The notes: generated from the letters alone by a model not told the origin. Counted from the first letter of the stretch, positions 1-12,039 are shown. The stretch is DNA of 64,000 nucleotides from Paraburkholderia diazotrophica (GCF_900108945.1 NZ_FNYE01000005.1:248001-312000), one strand, 5' to 3'. Program-made: numbers and translations.

Positions 1-1835
1 TCCTCTCGGAGCAGTTCGGCGAAACGGCCGAACTGCTCGGCAAGCTGCGCGACTATCTGTTCAACCAGGGCGTGTTGGTGTCGGCCGTGGTGGAAGGCAA
101 GGAAGGCGAAGAAGGCGAGAAATTCCGCGACTACTACGACTATTCGGAAACGATCCGCACGGTGCCGTCGCACCGCGCGCTCGCTCTTTTCCGCGGCCGC
201 AATGCAGGCGTCCTGATGATCAAGCTCGGCCTGGGTGAAGAGCTCGACGCGCAGGTGCCGCATCCGGGTGAAGCGATGATCGCGCGCCACTTCGGCATCG
301 CGAATCAGGGCCGTCCCGCCGACAAGTGGCTCTCGGACGTGTGCCGCTGGTGCTGGCGCGTGAAGGTGCAGCCGCACATAGAAAACGAACTGCTGACGAA
401 TCTGCGCGAGGAAGCCGAAAGCGAAGCGATCCGCGTGTTCGCACGCAATCTGAAGGATCTGCTGCTTGCCGCGCCGGCGGGCCCGAAGGCCGTGATCGGC
501 CTCGACCCGGGTCTGCGCACGGGCGTGAAAGTCGCCGTCGTCGATCGCACGGGCAAGCTGCTCGCCACCGATACGATCTACCCGCACGAGCCGCGCCGCG
601 ACTGGGACGGCTCGCTCGCGAAGCTCGCGCGCATCGCCGCGCAGACGCAAGCCGAACTGATCAGCATCGGCAACGGCACGGCATCGCGCGAGACGGACAA
701 GCTCGCGAGCGAACTGATCTCGCGCCATCCTGAGCTGAAGCTGCAGAAGATCGTCGTGTCGGAAGCGGGCGCTTCCGTCTACTCGGCGTCGGAACTGGCG
801 GCGAAGGAATTCCCGGAACTGGACGTGTCGCTGCGGGGCGCGGTGTCGATCGCGCGCCGTCTGCAGGACCCGCTCGCCGAACTCGTGAAGATCGAGCCGA
901 AGGCGATCGGCGTCGGCCAGTATCAGCACGACGTGAACCAGCGCGAACTCGCGCGCTCGCTCGATGCCGTCGTCGAGGACTGCGTGAACGCGGTGGGCGT
1001 GGATGCGAACACGGCTTCCGTCGCACTGCTCGCGCGCGTGTCCGGCCTGAACGCAACGCTCGCGCGCAACATCGTCGATTACCGTGACGCGAACGGTCCC
1101 TTCCCGACGCGCGATCATCTGCGCAAGGTGCCGCGTCTCGGCGACAAGACGTTCGAGCAGGCCGCGGGCTTTCTGCGCATCAACGGTGGGGAGAATCCGC
1201 TCGACCGCTCGTCGGTGCACCCGGAAGCGTATCCCGTCGTCGAACGGATGCTCGCGAAGATCAGCAAGAGCATCGGCGAAGTACTCGGCAATCGCGACGC
1301 GCTCGGCAAACTGTCGCCCACCGAGTTCGTAGACGATCGCTTCGGTCTGCCGACCGTGCGTGACATTCTCTCCGAGCTCGAAAAGCCCGGCCGCGACCCG
1401 CGCCCCGAGTTCAAAACGGCGACCTTCCGCGAAGGCGTTGAGAAGATTTCGGACCTGTCGCCCGGCATGGTGCTCGAAGGCGTCGTGACGAACGTGGCCG
1501 CGTTTGGCGCGTTCATCGATATCGGCGTGCATCAGGATGGTCTCGTGCACGTATCGGCGATGTCGACGAAGTTCATCAAGGACCCGCACGAAGTCGTGAA
1601 GGCGGGGCAAATCGTCAAGGTGAAGGTGCTCGAAGTCGATGTGAAGCGCCAGCGCATTTCGCTGACGATGCGTCTCGACGACGACTTCTCGCCGGCTCCG
1701 GCCGCACGCGCAGGCGGCCAGCAGGAGCGCGGCGGCATGGGCGGTCGTGCGGGCGGCGGACGTCCGCAACAGCGCTCGCGCGAACAGGAGCCTGTCAACG
1801 CGATGGCGGCCGCGTTTGCGAAGCTGAAGCGTTAA
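1..1835 (+). CDS. tex: Transcription accessory protein Tex, C-terminal part (5' end outside window)
   Basis: The reading frame is open from base 3, so the gene begins upstream of the window; about 610 C-terminal residues are visible. They contain the YqgF/RNase H-like domain (start GLDPGLRTG near base 500), helix-hairpin-helix repeats (near 1010-1180, with [10 protein letters not shown] and [11 protein letters not shown]), and an S1 RNA-binding domain (about 1450-1670, with GMVLEGVV and AFGAFIDIG). The C-terminus is a Gly/Arg/Gln-rich tail. This is the classical Tex order. Tex is a cytoplasmic nucleic-acid-binding protein linked to transcription elongation and stress tolerance. The gene ends 80 bp before a strong hairpin terminator. 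Identification is firm; only the N-terminus cannot be judged. Confidence 0.97.
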   Translation, partial: LSEQFGETAELLGKLRDYLFNQGVLVSAVVEGKEGEEGEKFRDYYDYSETIRTVPSHRALALFRGRNAGVLMIKLGLGEELDAQVPHPGEAMIARHFGIANQGRPADKWLSDVCRWCWRVKVQPHIENELLTNLREEAESEAIRVFARNLKDLLLAAPAGPKAVIGLDPGLRTGVKVAVVDRTGKLLATDTIYPHEPRRDWDGSLAKLARIAAQTQAELISIGNGTASRETDKLASELISRHPELKLQKIVVSEAGASVYSASELAAKEFPELDVSLRGAVSIARRLQDPLAELVKIEPKAIGVGQYQHDVNQRELARSLDAVVEDCVNAVGVDANTASVALLARVSGLNATLARNIVDYRDANGPFPTRDHLRKVPRLGDKTFEQAAGFLRINGGENPLDRSSVHPEAYPVVERMLAKISKSIGEVLGNRDALGKLSPTEFVDDRFGLPTVRDILSELEKPGRDPRPEFKTATFREGVEKISDLSPGMVLEGVVTNVAAFGAFIDIGVHQDGLVHVSAMSTKFIKDPHEVVKAGQIVKVKVLEVDVKRQRISLTMRLDDDFSPAPAARAGGQQERGGMGGRAGGGRPQQRSREQEPVNAMAAAFAKLKR

Positions 1836-1916
1836 GCGCGCGCTTTCGAAGATCGGCGGCATCGTATCTCGCTGCCGCCGATGGTATCGAAGCCACCGCG
1901 CAGAACAACGAAAGCA

Positions 1917-1948
1917 AAAGGCCCACGCATGTAAATGCGTGGGCCTTT
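1917..1948. terminator. Bidirectional intrinsic terminator between tex and kup
   Basis: A perfect 14-bp stem (AAAGGCCCACGCAT, 1917-1930, pairing with 1935-1948) closes a GTAA tetraloop. The stem begins with A and ends with T residues, so the hairpin can stop transcription of tex from the left and kup from the right. Confidence 0.9.
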
Positions 1949-2010
1949 GTCTTTGCCAATCGTCTTTACCGATCGAGACACTCCACCTGACGCGAGGCGC
2001 GCTCGCCGGA

Positions 2011-3897
2011 TCAAATTTCGATCTTCGTCCCCAGCTCCACGACGCGATTTGCCGGAATGCTAAAGAAATCTGTCGGCTTCGCGGCGTTCTGATGCATCCA
2101 CGCGAACACGCGCTCGCGCCATACCGACATCCCCGGCAATTGCGTCGGCACCACCGTTTCGCGCGCAAGGAAGAACGACGTGTCCATCAGTTCGAACGAC
2201 ATGTCGTGCGTCACGCTGATCTGCTCGAGCACGGCCTTCACATCGGGCGTTTCGTTGAAGCCATACGCGGCCTTCACGAGGAACAGTCCGCCGCCCACGT
2301 CCTTCACGGTCAGCCGGTCGTTGTCGTCGACATAGGGAATATCGCGCGTGATGAACGTCAGGAAGATCGTGCGCTCGTGCAGCACCTTGTTGTGTTTGAG
2401 GTTATGCAGCAGGCTCACGGGAACCAGCGTCGCGCTGCCCGTCAGATAGATCGCCGTGCCCGACACACGATGCGGCGGATGCGCAAGCAGACCCTGCACG
2501 AAAGGCATCAGCGGAATGCCGTCGGCGGCCGTGCGCTCCTTCACGATCATGCGGCCCTTGAACCAGGTCATCAGCAGGAAGAACAGCAGCGCGCCGATGC
2601 ACAGCGGCAGCCAGCCACCCTCCGCGACCTTGAGCAGGTTCGCGCCGAAGAAGCCCAGGTCGACAGTCATCAGCGCGGCGATGATCAGCGCCACGATGCC
2701 CTTGTTCCAGTTCCACACTTTCACCATCACGACGCTCGCGAGAACCGTCGTGATCACCATCGTCGCCGTCACGGCGATACCGTACGCAGCGGCCAGGTTA
2801 TCCGAGCTCTTGAACGCAATGACGATGCACAGAATGATGAACAGCAGCATCCAGTTGACGACGGGCACATAGATCTGTCCGATCGCAAGCTCCGACGTGT
2901 GCAGGATCTTCATGCGCGGCACGTAGCCGAGCTGGATCGCCTGGCTCGTCAGCGAATACGCGCCCGAAATCACCGCTTGCGACGCGATGACAGTCGCGAC
3001 CGTCGACAGCACGACGAGCGGCAGCAACGCCCATTCCGGCGCGAGCAGATAGAACGGGTTTTCGATGGCCTTCGGATCGTGCATCAGAAGCGCGCCCTGG
3101 CCGAAGTAGTTCAGCACCAGCGACGGCATCACGAGCGCGTACCACGCATAGCGAATCGGCTTCGCGCCGAAGTGGCCCATGTCGGCATAAAGCGCTTCGG
3201 CGCCCGTCAGCACCAGCACGACAGAGCCAAGCACGACATACGCCTGCAGCACATGCGCGGCCATGAACGAGACCGCGTAATACGGATTGAGCGCCTTGAT
3301 GACCTCCGGCGACTGCACGATATGCGACACCCCGAGCACGGCCAGCGTGAGAAACCAGATCACCATGATGGGGCCGAACAGGCGGCCTACCATCGCCGTG
3401 CCGTGGCGCTGGATCCAGAAGAGCAGCATCAGGATCACAATGGTGAGCGGCAGCACCAGATGCGTGAGCTTGGGCGCAGCGATCTCCAGCCCTTCGACGG
3501 CCGACATCACCGAAATGGCCGGCGTGATGACGGCATCGCCATAGAACATGCACGCGCCGAAAATGCCGAGCATCATCAACAAGCCGGCCGCCTTGCTCTT
3601 CGCGTCGAACGAGCGCAGCGACAGCGCCATCAGAGCGAGCACGCCGCCTTCGCCGTTATTGTCGGCACGCATCACGAACATCACGTACTTGATGCTCACG
3701 ACGACGATGATCGCCCAGAACAGCAGCGAAATGACGCCGAGAATGGAACCGTCAGTAAGGGGAATGCCGTGGGAGGGGCTGAAGGCTTCTTTCAGCGCAT
3801 ACAGCGGGCTAGTGCCGATGTCCCCGAAAACCACGCCGATCGCAGCGACTGCAAGCGATGGCAACGGCTGCTTCGGGACGTGATGATTGTTTGTCAT
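2011..3897 (-). CDS. kup: Low-affinity K+ transporter Kup
   Basis: Inner-membrane K+ uptake protein of the KUP/HAK/KT family, thought to be a H+/K+ symporter. The protein starts [10 protein letters not shown] and carries the family signature [15 protein letters not shown] at residues 25-39. About 12 hydrophobic segments follow, then a hydrophilic C-terminal domain. I chose the ATG at 3897 (628 residues, the usual family length). The frame stays open for 90 more codons upstream, but that extension has no family resemblance. The gene stands alone between two terminators. A small inverted repeat (TATTCT-AA-AGAATA, 3940-3953) sits about 45 bp upstream and may belong to its promoter. Confidence 0.96.
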   Translation of the reverse strand: MTNNHHVPKQPLPSLAVAAIGVVFGDIGTSPLYALKEAFSPSHGIPLTDGSILGVISLLFWAIIVVVSIKYVMFVMRADNNGEGGVLALMALSLRSFDAKSKAAGLLMMLGIFGACMFYGDAVITPAISVMSAVEGLEIAAPKLTHLVLPLTIVILMLLFWIQRHGTAMVGRLFGPIMVIWFLTLAVLGVSHIVQSPEVIKALNPYYAVSFMAAHVLQAYVVLGSVVLVLTGAEALYADMGHFGAKPIRYAWYALVMPSLVLNYFGQGALLMHDPKAIENPFYLLAPEWALLPLVVLSTVATVIASQAVISGAYSLTSQAIQLGYVPRMKILHTSELAIGQIYVPVVNWMLLFIILCIVIAFKSSDNLAAAYGIAVTATMVITTVLASVVMVKVWNWNKGIVALIIAALMTVDLGFFGANLLKVAEGGWLPLCIGALLFFLLMTWFKGRMIVKERTAADGIPLMPFVQGLLAHPPHRVSGTAIYLTGSATLVPVSLLHNLKHNKVLHERTIFLTFITRDIPYVDDNDRLTVKDVGGGLFLVKAAYGFNETPDVKAVLEQISVTHDMSFELMDTSFFLARETVVPTQLPGMSVWRERVFAWMHQNAAKPTDFFSIPANRVVELGTKIEI

Positions 3898-4114
3898 AAA
3901 CGCGAAAAGAATCCGTTCCTGAGCGGCAAAAACGAACGCTATTCTAAAGAATATGGGCATTAAAGCCCACCATTCGACCCGTTGTGCAAACGCCACGTAG
4001 CAACGCTTCGTGACAAGCAGTGTAGCATCGCACTCCCGCTCCGGACGGGCATTCGCGAATGTCAATCGCGTGATTGTTAAATTCCCTCCCGCTCGCGTTC
4101 GCCAGGTCCCGGAC

Positions 4115-4142
4115 AAAAAAAACGGAGCCCCGAAGGGCTCCG
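4115..4142 (-). terminator. Intrinsic terminator after the purA-phosphoribosyltransferase genes
   Basis: Read on the minus strand, an 8-bp GC-rich stem (CGGAGCCC with GGGCTCCG; 4123-4130 and 4135-4142) with a TTCG loop is followed by eight T residues (4122-4115). It lies 54 bp past the stop of the phosphoribosyltransferase gene, with the polarity needed to end the leftward transcript. Confidence 0.9.
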
Positions 4143-4195
4143 CTCGATTCGCTGCCGATCGCCGCAACGGTGCGCGACGGCATTGACAAGGCTGG

Positions 4196-4780
4196 CTAGC
4201 TTGCGTCCGTCGAACGCTCCTGGCCGCGCTTGATCCACGCGCCGAGATTGTGCGGACGCACTGTGTCCCACTCCTCGAACGGCTGATGGATCCACGGGTT
4301 CGTCGCGAGATACTGGACGTGATAGTCCGGCTTCACCTTCGAGCATGCCTTCCACCACAGCACGGCCGAACGCACGGACGTAATGGCCGGATAACGCTCC
4401 TTCAGATGCTGCTGCACGCGCGCGAGCGTCACGCCCGAGTCGACCAGATCGTCGACGAGCAGCACGTTGCCCGACAGTTCGCCGCGCGTCATCGTGATGT
4501 ATTGCGCGATGTCGAGTTCGCCCTGCTCCGTGCCCGCCGCTTCGCGATACGAGCTGGTCGCGAGAATAGCCAGCGGCAGATCGTAGATGCGCGACAGCTG
4601 GTCGCCGACACGCAGGCCGCCGCGTGCGAGGCACAGGATCTTGTCGAACTTCCAGCCGGATTCGTGCACGTTCAGCGCGAGCATTTCGATCAGCCGGTGA
4701 TATTCGTCCCAGCCAACCCACAGATTGCGGTCATCGTTGCGTGGGTCTTTCATCGCAATCATCGGTACACCCTGCGTCAT
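4196..4780 (-). CDS. Purine-type phosphoribosyltransferase
   Basis: A 194-residue type I phosphoribosyltransferase. The PRPP-binding loop is clear at residues 107-119 ([13 protein letters not shown]), and an earlier [10 protein letters not shown] stretch (51-60) fits the pyrophosphate loop. The family transfers phosphoribose from PRPP to a purine base such as hypoxanthine, xanthine or guanine; the exact base cannot be read from the sequence. The first ATG lies 3 bp after the purA stop, so the gene is almost certainly cotranscribed and possibly translationally coupled with purA. That fits a salvage role beside de novo AMP synthesis. Later ATGs at residues 7 and 10 are possible starts. Confidence 0.9.
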   Translation of the reverse strand: MTQGVPMIAMKDPRNDDRNLWVGWDEYHRLIEMLALNVHESGWKFDKILCLARGGLRVGDQLSRIYDLPLAILATSSYREAAGTEQGELDIAQYITMTRGELSGNVLLVDDLVDSGVTLARVQQHLKERYPAITSVRSAVLWWKACSKVKPDYHVQYLATNPWIHQPFEEWDTVRPHNLGAWIKRGQERSTDAS

Positions 4781-4783
4781 GTA

Positions 4784-6160
<1,377 letters not shown>

Positions 6161-6334
6161 TTACCTATGTTCGACGACGGTTCCCGATTTTTTCACCGAC
6201 TGATCGCGGGATTTTTCCGTTTCGGCTCAAAGGCATGGGATGCGGCGACGCGCTTTGGCGCCGTCACGCGCGGCTCGCGGCGGCACGCATCCCGATCGTT
6301 GCGGCGTCACTTTTCAAATGACGCAGTGCGTAAT

Positions 6335-6368
6335 CACGACACTGAGCACGACACTGAGCACGACACTC
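6335..6368. repeat. 12-bp tandem repeat, about 2.8 copies
   Basis: The unit CACGACACTGAG occurs at 6335-6346 and 6347-6358 exactly, with a third copy matching its first ten bases (6359-6368). The array ends 11 bp before the hisZ stop codon, in the hisZ-purA spacer. No function is evident. Confidence 0.8.
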
Positions 6369-6379
6369 GAGCGCCACAC

Positions 6380-7531
6380 TCAGGGCTTCGCTTCGACGAC
6401 CCACTGGCCGTTGCGCTCGATCAGCACGCGATCGCACGCAAATTCGTCGAGCGCATGGTCGTGGCCCGGCAGTGCCTGGATCACGACTTCACCCGCATCG
6501 CGCAACGCAGCGACGCTCGTGCGCAGCGCGTCGTCGTGCTGCCACGGCGCGAGAATGGCGCTGCTGCGCGCCTCGATGGGCGAGATGCGCGCGACTTCGC
6601 GCAGGTCCAACGAAAAGCCCGTTGCCGCGCGGGCGCGGCCATACGCCTGACCGACCTTGTCGTATCGGCCGCCGCGCGCAACGGCATTCGGCACGCCATC
6701 GACATACGCCGAGAACATCACGCCGCTGTGGTACGCATAGCCACGCAGATCGGCGAGATCGATCATCACTTCCGCGCCGCCAACCTGTTGCGCGAGGAAC
6801 GCGAGATCGTCGAGCGCGCGCGAGATTTCCGGCGCGTTAGGCAGTCGCGCACGTGCCTCCTCAAGCACCGATGCATCGCCGTAAAGCGTGGGCAACGCAC
6901 GCAGCGCGTCACGCGTGACGGGCGTGAGATTCGCCGTCAATTCGTTCAGCAGCGGCACGTCCTTGCCTGCGAGCGCTTCGAACAACGCCTCGCCGAGCGA
7001 GGCTGCAGCTGGCTCGTGGTCGATCAGCGCTGCGAGCACGGCCGCGTGGCACAAATCGAGACGCACCCTGCCGAGGCCCGCGAGATGCAGCGCATCGAGC
7101 ATCAGTTGCTGGATCTCCAGGTCCGCTTCGAGGCCCGCATGGCCGTAAATTTCAGCGCCGATCTGGATCTGCTCGCGCGTCGCGTGCAGGCCGCGCGGAC
7201 GTGTGTGCAGCACGTTGCCCGCATAGCACAGCCGCGTCACGCCCTGGCGGTTCAGCAGATGCGCATCGATGCGCGCGACCTGCGGCGTGATGTCGGCGCG
7301 CAAGCCCAACGTGCGGCCCGACAGTTGATCGACGAGCTTGAAGGTGCGCAGGTTCAGATCGCTGCCACCGCCCGTCAGCAGCGACTCCAGGTATTCGAGC
7401 AGCGGCGGCATGACCATCTCGTAGCCGTATGCGCGAAAACGGTCGAGCAGCCGGCGGCGCAGTTCTTCGATCTTGCGTGCCTCCGACGGCAGCACGTCGG
7501 CAATGTTCTCGGGAAGTAACCAGGTCGACAT
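6380..7531 (-). CDS. hisZ: ATP phosphoribosyltransferase regulatory subunit HisZ
   Basis: A 383-residue catalytically inactive paralogue of histidyl-tRNA synthetase. It starts [15 protein letters not shown] and retains class II synthetase core features ([30 protein letters not shown]). HisZ pairs with the short form of HisG to build the allosteric first enzyme of histidine synthesis. The true hisS gene is elsewhere in this window (15906-17246) and carries the full catalytic motifs; this protein lacks the C-terminal anticodon domain, which separates the two. It lies between the DUF2065 gene and purA, a placement found in Burkholderia-group genomes from memory. The 276-bp gap to the DUF2065 gene shows no clear terminator. 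Confidence 0.95.
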   Translation of the reverse strand: MSTWLLPENIADVLPSEARKIEELRRRLLDRFRAYGYEMVMPPLLEYLESLLTGGGSDLNLRTFKLVDQLSGRTLGLRADITPQVARIDAHLLNRQGVTRLCYAGNVLHTRPRGLHATREQIQIGAEIYGHAGLEADLEIQQLMLDALHLAGLGRVRLDLCHAAVLAALIDHEPAAASLGEALFEALAGKDVPLLNELTANLTPVTRDALRALPTLYGDASVLEEARARLPNAPEISRALDDLAFLAQQVGGAEVMIDLADLRGYAYHSGVMFSAYVDGVPNAVARGGRYDKVGQAYGRARAATGFSLDLREVARISPIEARSSAILAPWQHDDALRTSVAALRDAGEVVIQALPGHDHALDEFACDRVLIERNGQWVVEAKP

Positions 7532-7807
7532 CGATACAGTCCTACGACGGTGAATCCGGCGTCATCACAAACGCCGTTGGAAATATGAATGGCGCGCTGT
7601 GCACGGGGACACGATGCATTCGTGCCGGCGCTGCGCGTTGCGTTCGGCCAGCGGCGGCGAATTGCTGGCCGACCGATGCTGTCCAGAGGCGCTGCGGTCA
7701 ACGCGCGATCGAAACGGGAACCGGCGCGTGATACCGCAAACTCAATGCATGGAGTCCATGTACGTACCGCGCCTCATGAGCGCCGTTCGAAGCCGCATGG
7801 TTCTTCG

Positions 7808-7999
7808 TCATGTCGCAACCATCAGCAGCAACAGCCCGAGCACCATGACGATCAGTCCGCCGATCCGGATATGGTGCGGCGGACGCTCCGCTATTTTACG
7901 AAACGTGTCGCGCCAGGCGCTCGGAAATACGAATGGGAACATCCCCTCGATGATCAGCATCAGTGCGATCGCGAGCAAAAACGAGCCGGCTATGTCCAT
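7808..7999 (-). CDS. DUF2065 (YjeT-like) small membrane protein
   Basis: A 63-residue protein with two hydrophobic segments (about residues 3-24 and 45-63) flanking a basic loop (AWRDTFRKIAERPPHH). It matches the YjeT/DUF2065 family, whose genes usually sit just after hflC, as here (43 bp away). Function unknown; the context suggests an inner-membrane partner of the HflKC region. The length and two-helix plan are normal for the family. Confidence 0.85.
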   Translation of the reverse strand: MDIAGSFLLAIALMLIIEGMFPFVFPSAWRDTFRKIAERPPHHIRIGGLIVMVLGLLLLMVAT

Positions 8000-8042
8000 G
8001 CGATGCGGCCGCCGCGATGCGTTTGCCGCGGCGCTCCCGTAA

Positions 8043-8963
8043 TCAGTGTTTGTTGTGCGCGCCCGTCGACGCGCCGGAAGTCGGTTGAGCAGCGGCGGCT
8101 GCGCCGTCCGGGCTGCGCATGAAGCGGAAGAACTCGCTGCTCGAGTCGACGACCATCACGTCGCCCGGCTTGAAGCTGTTCTTGTAGGCCTGCATGCTTT
8201 GGTAGAACTGATAGAACTGCGGGTCGCGGCTGAATGCGTCGGCGGCAATCGATGCGGCCTTGCCATCGCCGTCGCCCTTGATCGACTGCGCCTGCTTGTA
8301 CGCATCGGCGAGGATCGCCTGCTGTTGATGGCCGGCATCCGCCTTGATCTGATCCGCTTCCGACGCGCCTTGCGCGCGTTCCTGGCTGGCCGCCTCTTCG
8401 CGCGCGGCGATCATCCGCTTGTACACCGCGTCGGCCATCGCAGCGGGGAAATCGATGCGCGTGAGTTGCACGTCGACGACATCGACGCCCAGCGACGCCG
8501 CGCCCTTCTGCATGCCTTCGCGCGCCTCGGTTGCGATCGCATCCTGCTTCGCGAGCGCGTCGGGCAACGCGTACTTCGCGAATGCGTCGCCGAGCGCGCC
8601 GCGCGTGAGCAGCGCGAGACGATCGGGCAGGCTCTGCAGGTCGCCCTTCGTTTCCGCAACCAGCTTCGCGGGATCGGACACACGGAACTTCACGACGGGA
8701 TTCACCAGCACTTCCGTCTTGTCGGACGTCGCGTAGTGGTCCTCGTCGGGCGAATCGAGCGACTGGATGCGCGTATCCACCGACGTCACCGTCTGCAACG
8801 GCGGCGGCAGCTTCACGTGCAAGCCGGGACCGGCAAGCGTCGGCGCGGCATCGCCGCGTGCGGAGACGACGGCCATATGCCGCTGATCGACGACGAACAC
8901 CATCGACGATGCCGCGAACAGCACGATCACAATGGCTACGACGAGCGCAACGATCTTGTTCAT
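8043..8963 (-). CDS. hflC: FtsH protease modulator HflC
   Basis: SPFH/band-7 inner-membrane protein that forms a large cage with HflK around the FtsH protease and modulates membrane-protein degradation. The 306 residues start with one membrane anchor (about residues 4-24, MNKIVALVVAIVIVLF) followed by FVVDQRHMAVV and the SPFH domain. A charged Ala/Gln-rich coiled region follows (EEAASQERAQGASEADQIKA). The C-terminal tail is Ser/Ala-rich. hflK ends 11 bp upstream, so the two are cotranscribed and made together, consistent with a fixed complex. Confidence 0.97.
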   Translation of the reverse strand: MNKIVALVVAIVIVLFAASSMVFVVDQRHMAVVSARGDAAPTLAGPGLHVKLPPPLQTVTSVDTRIQSLDSPDEDHYATSDKTEVLVNPVVKFRVSDPAKLVAETKGDLQSLPDRLALLTRGALGDAFAKYALPDALAKQDAIATEAREGMQKGAASLGVDVVDVQLTRIDFPAAMADAVYKRMIAAREEAASQERAQGASEADQIKADAGHQQQAILADAYKQAQSIKGDGDGKAASIAADAFSRDPQFYQFYQSMQAYKNSFKPGDVMVVDSSSEFFRFMRSPDGAAAAAQPTSGASTGAHNKH

Positions 8964-8974
8964 GTTCGCGCTCC

Positions 8975-10390
8975 TTATTGCAGATCGTCTTCGCGTCCGC
9001 GGCTGCGGAGCGAATCGCGCGAACGGAATGCGTCGCTCGCGGCGGCGGCCTGGCTTGCGCTGCTCACAGGCGCGGCGGGCGGCGCGACGATGGTCGGCGG
9101 GTTACCGCCCTGGGTTGCCGGCTGCGTGTTCGACGGATTCGACGCGCCCTGTGCATTCGGCGTGGACGGCGCGGCCTGGGCACCCGGAGAGGAGCCAGCC
9201 GCAGCGGCCGCAGCCGCTTCGGCCGAGCGCTGACGCGTCTGTTCGACCAGCTTGTCGAGCGGCAAATAGAGCACGTTGCTGCCCGACTTGCTGTCGACGA
9301 ACACCTTCGTCGTATTCGAATAGATCTGCTGCATGGTTTCGAGGTACATGCGCTCGCGGATCACGGCGGGTGCCTTCGAGTACTGTGCGTACACTTCCTT
9401 GAAGCGCTCGGCATCGCCTTCCGCCTGCGCGACCACGCGGTCGCTATAAGTTTTCGCGTCGTCGATGATGCGCGCGGCTTCCGCCTGCGCGCGGGGTAGC
9501 AGATCGCTCGCGTAGGCCTGCGCGTCGCGCTTCGCCCGCGCGCGGTCCTGACGCGCTTTCGCGGCGTCGTCGAATGCAGCCTGGACCTGGTCGGGTGCCT
9601 GCACGCTCTGGATCGTCACGCCCGTGACGGCGAGACCCGTGCGATATTCATCCAGGGAATGCTGGATCGCTTCCGTCAGTTGCGCACGGATGGCTTCGCG
9701 ATCCTGATAGAGGATGTCGTTCGTGCTGCGCGAGCCGACGATCCGGCGCACGGCCGCCTGCGCCGCCTGCATCACGCTGAGATCGGGGTCGGCGCTGCGG
9801 AACAGGTAGTCGGTCGGCTTACGGATCTGGTACTGAACGGCGAAGCGCACATCGACGATATCGGTATCGTGCGTGAGCATCGACGCGTCCTTCACGTTCG
9901 CGAGACGCACGATGTTGTTACGGCCGATTTCGACGGAACGCAACTGGCCGACATTGACGACGTCGTGTGATTCGAACGGATAGGGCAGACGCCAGTGCAC
10001 GCCCTGCGCAGCCGTGCCGCGCAACTGTCCGAAGCGCAGCACCACGGCTTCCTGGCCATCCTGCACGACGAATACACCACTGCCGAGATAGATCGCGATC
10101 AAGACGCCGATGATGATGCCGACGCCGATGCGCGCGCCGCGCCCGTTGTCGGGCCGACGGTCGCCGCCTCCGCCCTTGCGGCCGAACATGCGTGACAGGC
10201 GCCGGTTGAAGTCGCGCCACATTTCATCGAGATCGGGCGGCCCTTCGCTTTCCTTGCCGTTAGGCGGACGCTTCGAATCGTTCAGACGCTGGCGGTCGCC
10301 ATTGCTATCGCCCCGGCCCCACCGCGGGTCGTTCAGCGACAACATGGCACGCAGACGCAGCCAGATACTCCGCTCGTTGTAATCGTTCAC
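8975..10390 (-). CDS. hflK: FtsH protease modulator HflK
   Basis: Partner of HflC in the HflKC cage. The 471 residues hold a hydrophilic Gly/Arg/Asp-rich N-terminal tail (to about 85), one membrane segment (about 88-108, IGVGIIIGVLIAIYLGSGVF), the SPFH domain beginning VVQDGQEAVVLRFG, a coiled region, and a Pro/Ala/Asn-rich disordered C-terminus of about 85 residues. The chosen start is GTG at 10390, 30 bp after hflX; an internal ATG (residue 16) is an alternative. The order hfq-hflX-hflK-hflC matches the E. coli operon, pointing to one transcription unit. Confidence 0.96.
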   Translation of the reverse strand: MNDYNERSIWLRLRAMLSLNDPRWGRGDSNGDRQRLNDSKRPPNGKESEGPPDLDEMWRDFNRRLSRMFGRKGGGGDRRPDNGRGARIGVGIIIGVLIAIYLGSGVFVVQDGQEAVVLRFGQLRGTAAQGVHWRLPYPFESHDVVNVGQLRSVEIGRNNIVRLANVKDASMLTHDTDIVDVRFAVQYQIRKPTDYLFRSADPDLSVMQAAQAAVRRIVGSRSTNDILYQDREAIRAQLTEAIQHSLDEYRTGLAVTGVTIQSVQAPDQVQAAFDDAAKARQDRARAKRDAQAYASDLLPRAQAEAARIIDDAKTYSDRVVAQAEGDAERFKEVYAQYSKAPAVIRERMYLETMQQIYSNTTKVFVDSKSGSNVLYLPLDKLVEQTRQRSAEAAAAAAAGSSPGAQAAPSTPNAQGASNPSNTQPATQGGNPPTIVAPPAAPVSSASQAAAASDAFRSRDSLRSRGREDDLQ

Positions 10391-10420
10391 CTGTGTTCGT
10401 TCACCAGAGTAGACAGCGGG

Positions 10421-11665
10421 TCAATGCAATTGGAACGGGTCGATGCCCGTGTCTGGGATCTTGCGGTCTTCGCGGTGGTCTTCGCCCGCATCATCGCGCT
10501 GATCTTGTTGAAATGCCGCCGCTCTCGGGTCTCCCTCCAACAGTAGACCGTCAGATTCCGAAAGATGTTCGGCTGTCGCGATTTCGGCGATGGCAGCGCG
10601 CAGTGTGTCCAGCCCTTGCCCCGTGCGCGCGCTCAAAAAGACGCGCGAAATATTACCATACTCGTCCCGCTCGACCGCGTCGCCTCGGGCCGCCAGTTCT
10701 GGCACAGCGTCGATTTTGTTGAACACGAGCACCTGCCGGATCGTGTCCGCGCCGATCTCGCGCAAGACGTCATTGACCTGATCGATCTGATCGAGCCGCA
10801 CCGCACTCGATGCATCTACAACATGCAGCAGCAGATCGGCGTGAATCGTTTCTTCGAGCGTCGCGCGAAATGCGGCCACCAGTTGGTGAGGCAGCTCGCG
10901 GATAAATCCTACGGTGTCCGATACGACGATCTGCCCCGCTTCCTCGCCAAGATAGACGCGGCGCGAAGTCGTATCGAGCGTCGCGAACAACTGGTCGGCG
11001 GCATACGCTTGCGCTTTCGTCAGCGCATTGAACAGCGTGGACTTGCCCGCGTTCGTATAGCCGACGAGCGACACCGACATCGTCTGGTTGCGGGCGCGCG
11101 CGCGGCGCTGCGTGCCATGCTGGCGGCGCAGCTTTTCGAGCCGCCCCTTGAGCATCTTGATGCGATCGCCGATCAGCCGGCGGTCGGTTTCGAGCTGCGT
11201 TTCACCGGGGCCGCGCAGGCCGATACCGCCTTTTTGCCGTTCCAGGTGAGTCCACGCGCGAACCAGCCGCGTCGCGAGATATTGCAGTTGCGCAAGCTCG
11301 ACCTGCAGCTTGCCTTCATGGCTGCGCGCGCGCTGCGCGAAGATGTCAAGAATGAGGCTCGTGCGGTCGACGACGCGTCTGTTAAGCGCGCGCTCCAGAT
11401 TACGTTGCTGCGCCGGCGCGAGTGCGTGATTGAAGATGACGATTTCGATGTCGTTCGCCTCGCACGCGACACGCAATTCCTCGGCCTTGCCGCTGCCGAC
11501 GAACATGGCGGCATCGGGGCTCGAACGGCGTCCGGTGAGGGTGACGGCAGGATGGGCGCCCGCACTTTGCGCGAGCAGGCTGAGTTCTTCGAGACTGGCT
11601 TCGAAATCGATTTTGCCGAAGTCGATGCCGACAAGCGCTGCGTTGATCAAATTGGTGGATGTCAA
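10421..11665 (-). CDS. hflX: Ribosome-associated GTPase HflX
   Basis: A GTPase that binds the 50S subunit and rescues or splits stalled ribosomes under stress. The HflX-specific N-terminal domain (about 1-195, with GRRSSPDAAMFVGSGK and GPGETQLETDRR) is followed by the G domain: G1 GYTNAGKST at 202-210, G3 DTVGF at 250-254, G4 NKID at 316-319. The C-terminal ~60 residues are acidic and hydrophilic. The longest frame begins with a TTG at 11665 (58 bp after hfq); no in-frame ATG lies near, so the start is TTG here or a second TTG five codons on. It is part of the hfq-hflX-hflKC unit. Confidence 0.95.
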   Translation of the reverse strand: MTSTNLINAALVGIDFGKIDFEASLEELSLLAQSAGAHPAVTLTGRRSSPDAAMFVGSGKAEELRVACEANDIEIVIFNHALAPAQQRNLERALNRRVVDRTSLILDIFAQRARSHEGKLQVELAQLQYLATRLVRAWTHLERQKGGIGLRGPGETQLETDRRLIGDRIKMLKGRLEKLRRQHGTQRRARARNQTMSVSLVGYTNAGKSTLFNALTKAQAYAADQLFATLDTTSRRVYLGEEAGQIVVSDTVGFIRELPHQLVAAFRATLEETIHADLLLHVVDASSAVRLDQIDQVNDVLREIGADTIRQVLVFNKIDAVPELAARGDAVERDEYGNISRVFLSARTGQGLDTLRAAIAEIATAEHLSESDGLLLEGDPRAAAFQQDQRDDAGEDHREDRKIPDTGIDPFQLH

Positions 11666-11723
11666 AATGAAGCGGCCGGTCAGTGTCGCCAGCCGACGAC
11701 GCTCGACCGGCCGCGACGAGAGG

Positions 11724-11960
11724 TTAGGACGATTCGGAATCGGGATGGAAATTTACCGGACGGGCAGGCACGACGGTCGAGATTGCGTGCTTGTACACCA
11801 TCTGGGTCACCGTATTCCGGAGCAACACGACGTACTGGTCGAACGATTCAATGTTCCCTTGAAGCTTGATGCCGTTGACGAGATAGATCGAGACCGGCAC
11901 ATGCTCTTTACGCAGTGCGTTCAAAAACGGGTCTTGTAACAATTGCCCTTTGTTGCTCAT
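11724..11960 (-). CDS. hfq: RNA chaperone Hfq
   Basis: Hexameric Sm-like protein that pairs small RNAs with mRNAs. The 78 residues include the Sm1 region (about 8-45, [20 protein letters not shown]) and the Sm2 motif YKH at 56-58, which forms the proximal U-binding face. The acidic C-terminal tail is very short (about 10 residues after the core), unlike the long tail of E. coli Hfq. The ATG is preceded by GGAGT on the minus strand. It is followed closely by hflX, giving the conserved hfq-hflX pair; der lies 165 bp upstream. Confidence 0.98.
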   Translation of the reverse strand: MSNKGQLLQDPFLNALRKEHVPVSIYLVNGIKLQGNIESFDQYVVLLRNTVTQMVYKHAISTVVPARPVNFHPDSESS

Positions 11961-12033
11961 AGCAAACTCCGTATTTTTTTGCAGGTTGACTTAATTGCCG
12001 GCGAAGAAAAAGAAATCCGCCGTCAATCGCTAC

Positions 12034-12039
12034 ACTATA
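12034..12039 (-). promoter_or_regulatory. Possible -10 element of an hfq promoter
   Basis: TATAGT on the minus strand, 73 bp upstream of the hfq ATG, in an AT-richer patch between der and hfq. No good -35 hexamer is seen at 16-18 bp, so this is a weak call. Confidence 0.3.

Noticed and set aside
1939..3963. A 674-codon open frame on the plus strand opposite kup
   Set aside because: Its translation is rich in His, Arg and Gln, as expected for the antisense of a GC-rich membrane-protein gene. It has no domain or ribosome site.
6335..6368. Possible CRISPR array
   Set aside because: The 12-bp units are direct tandem copies with no spacers and no cas genes nearby.
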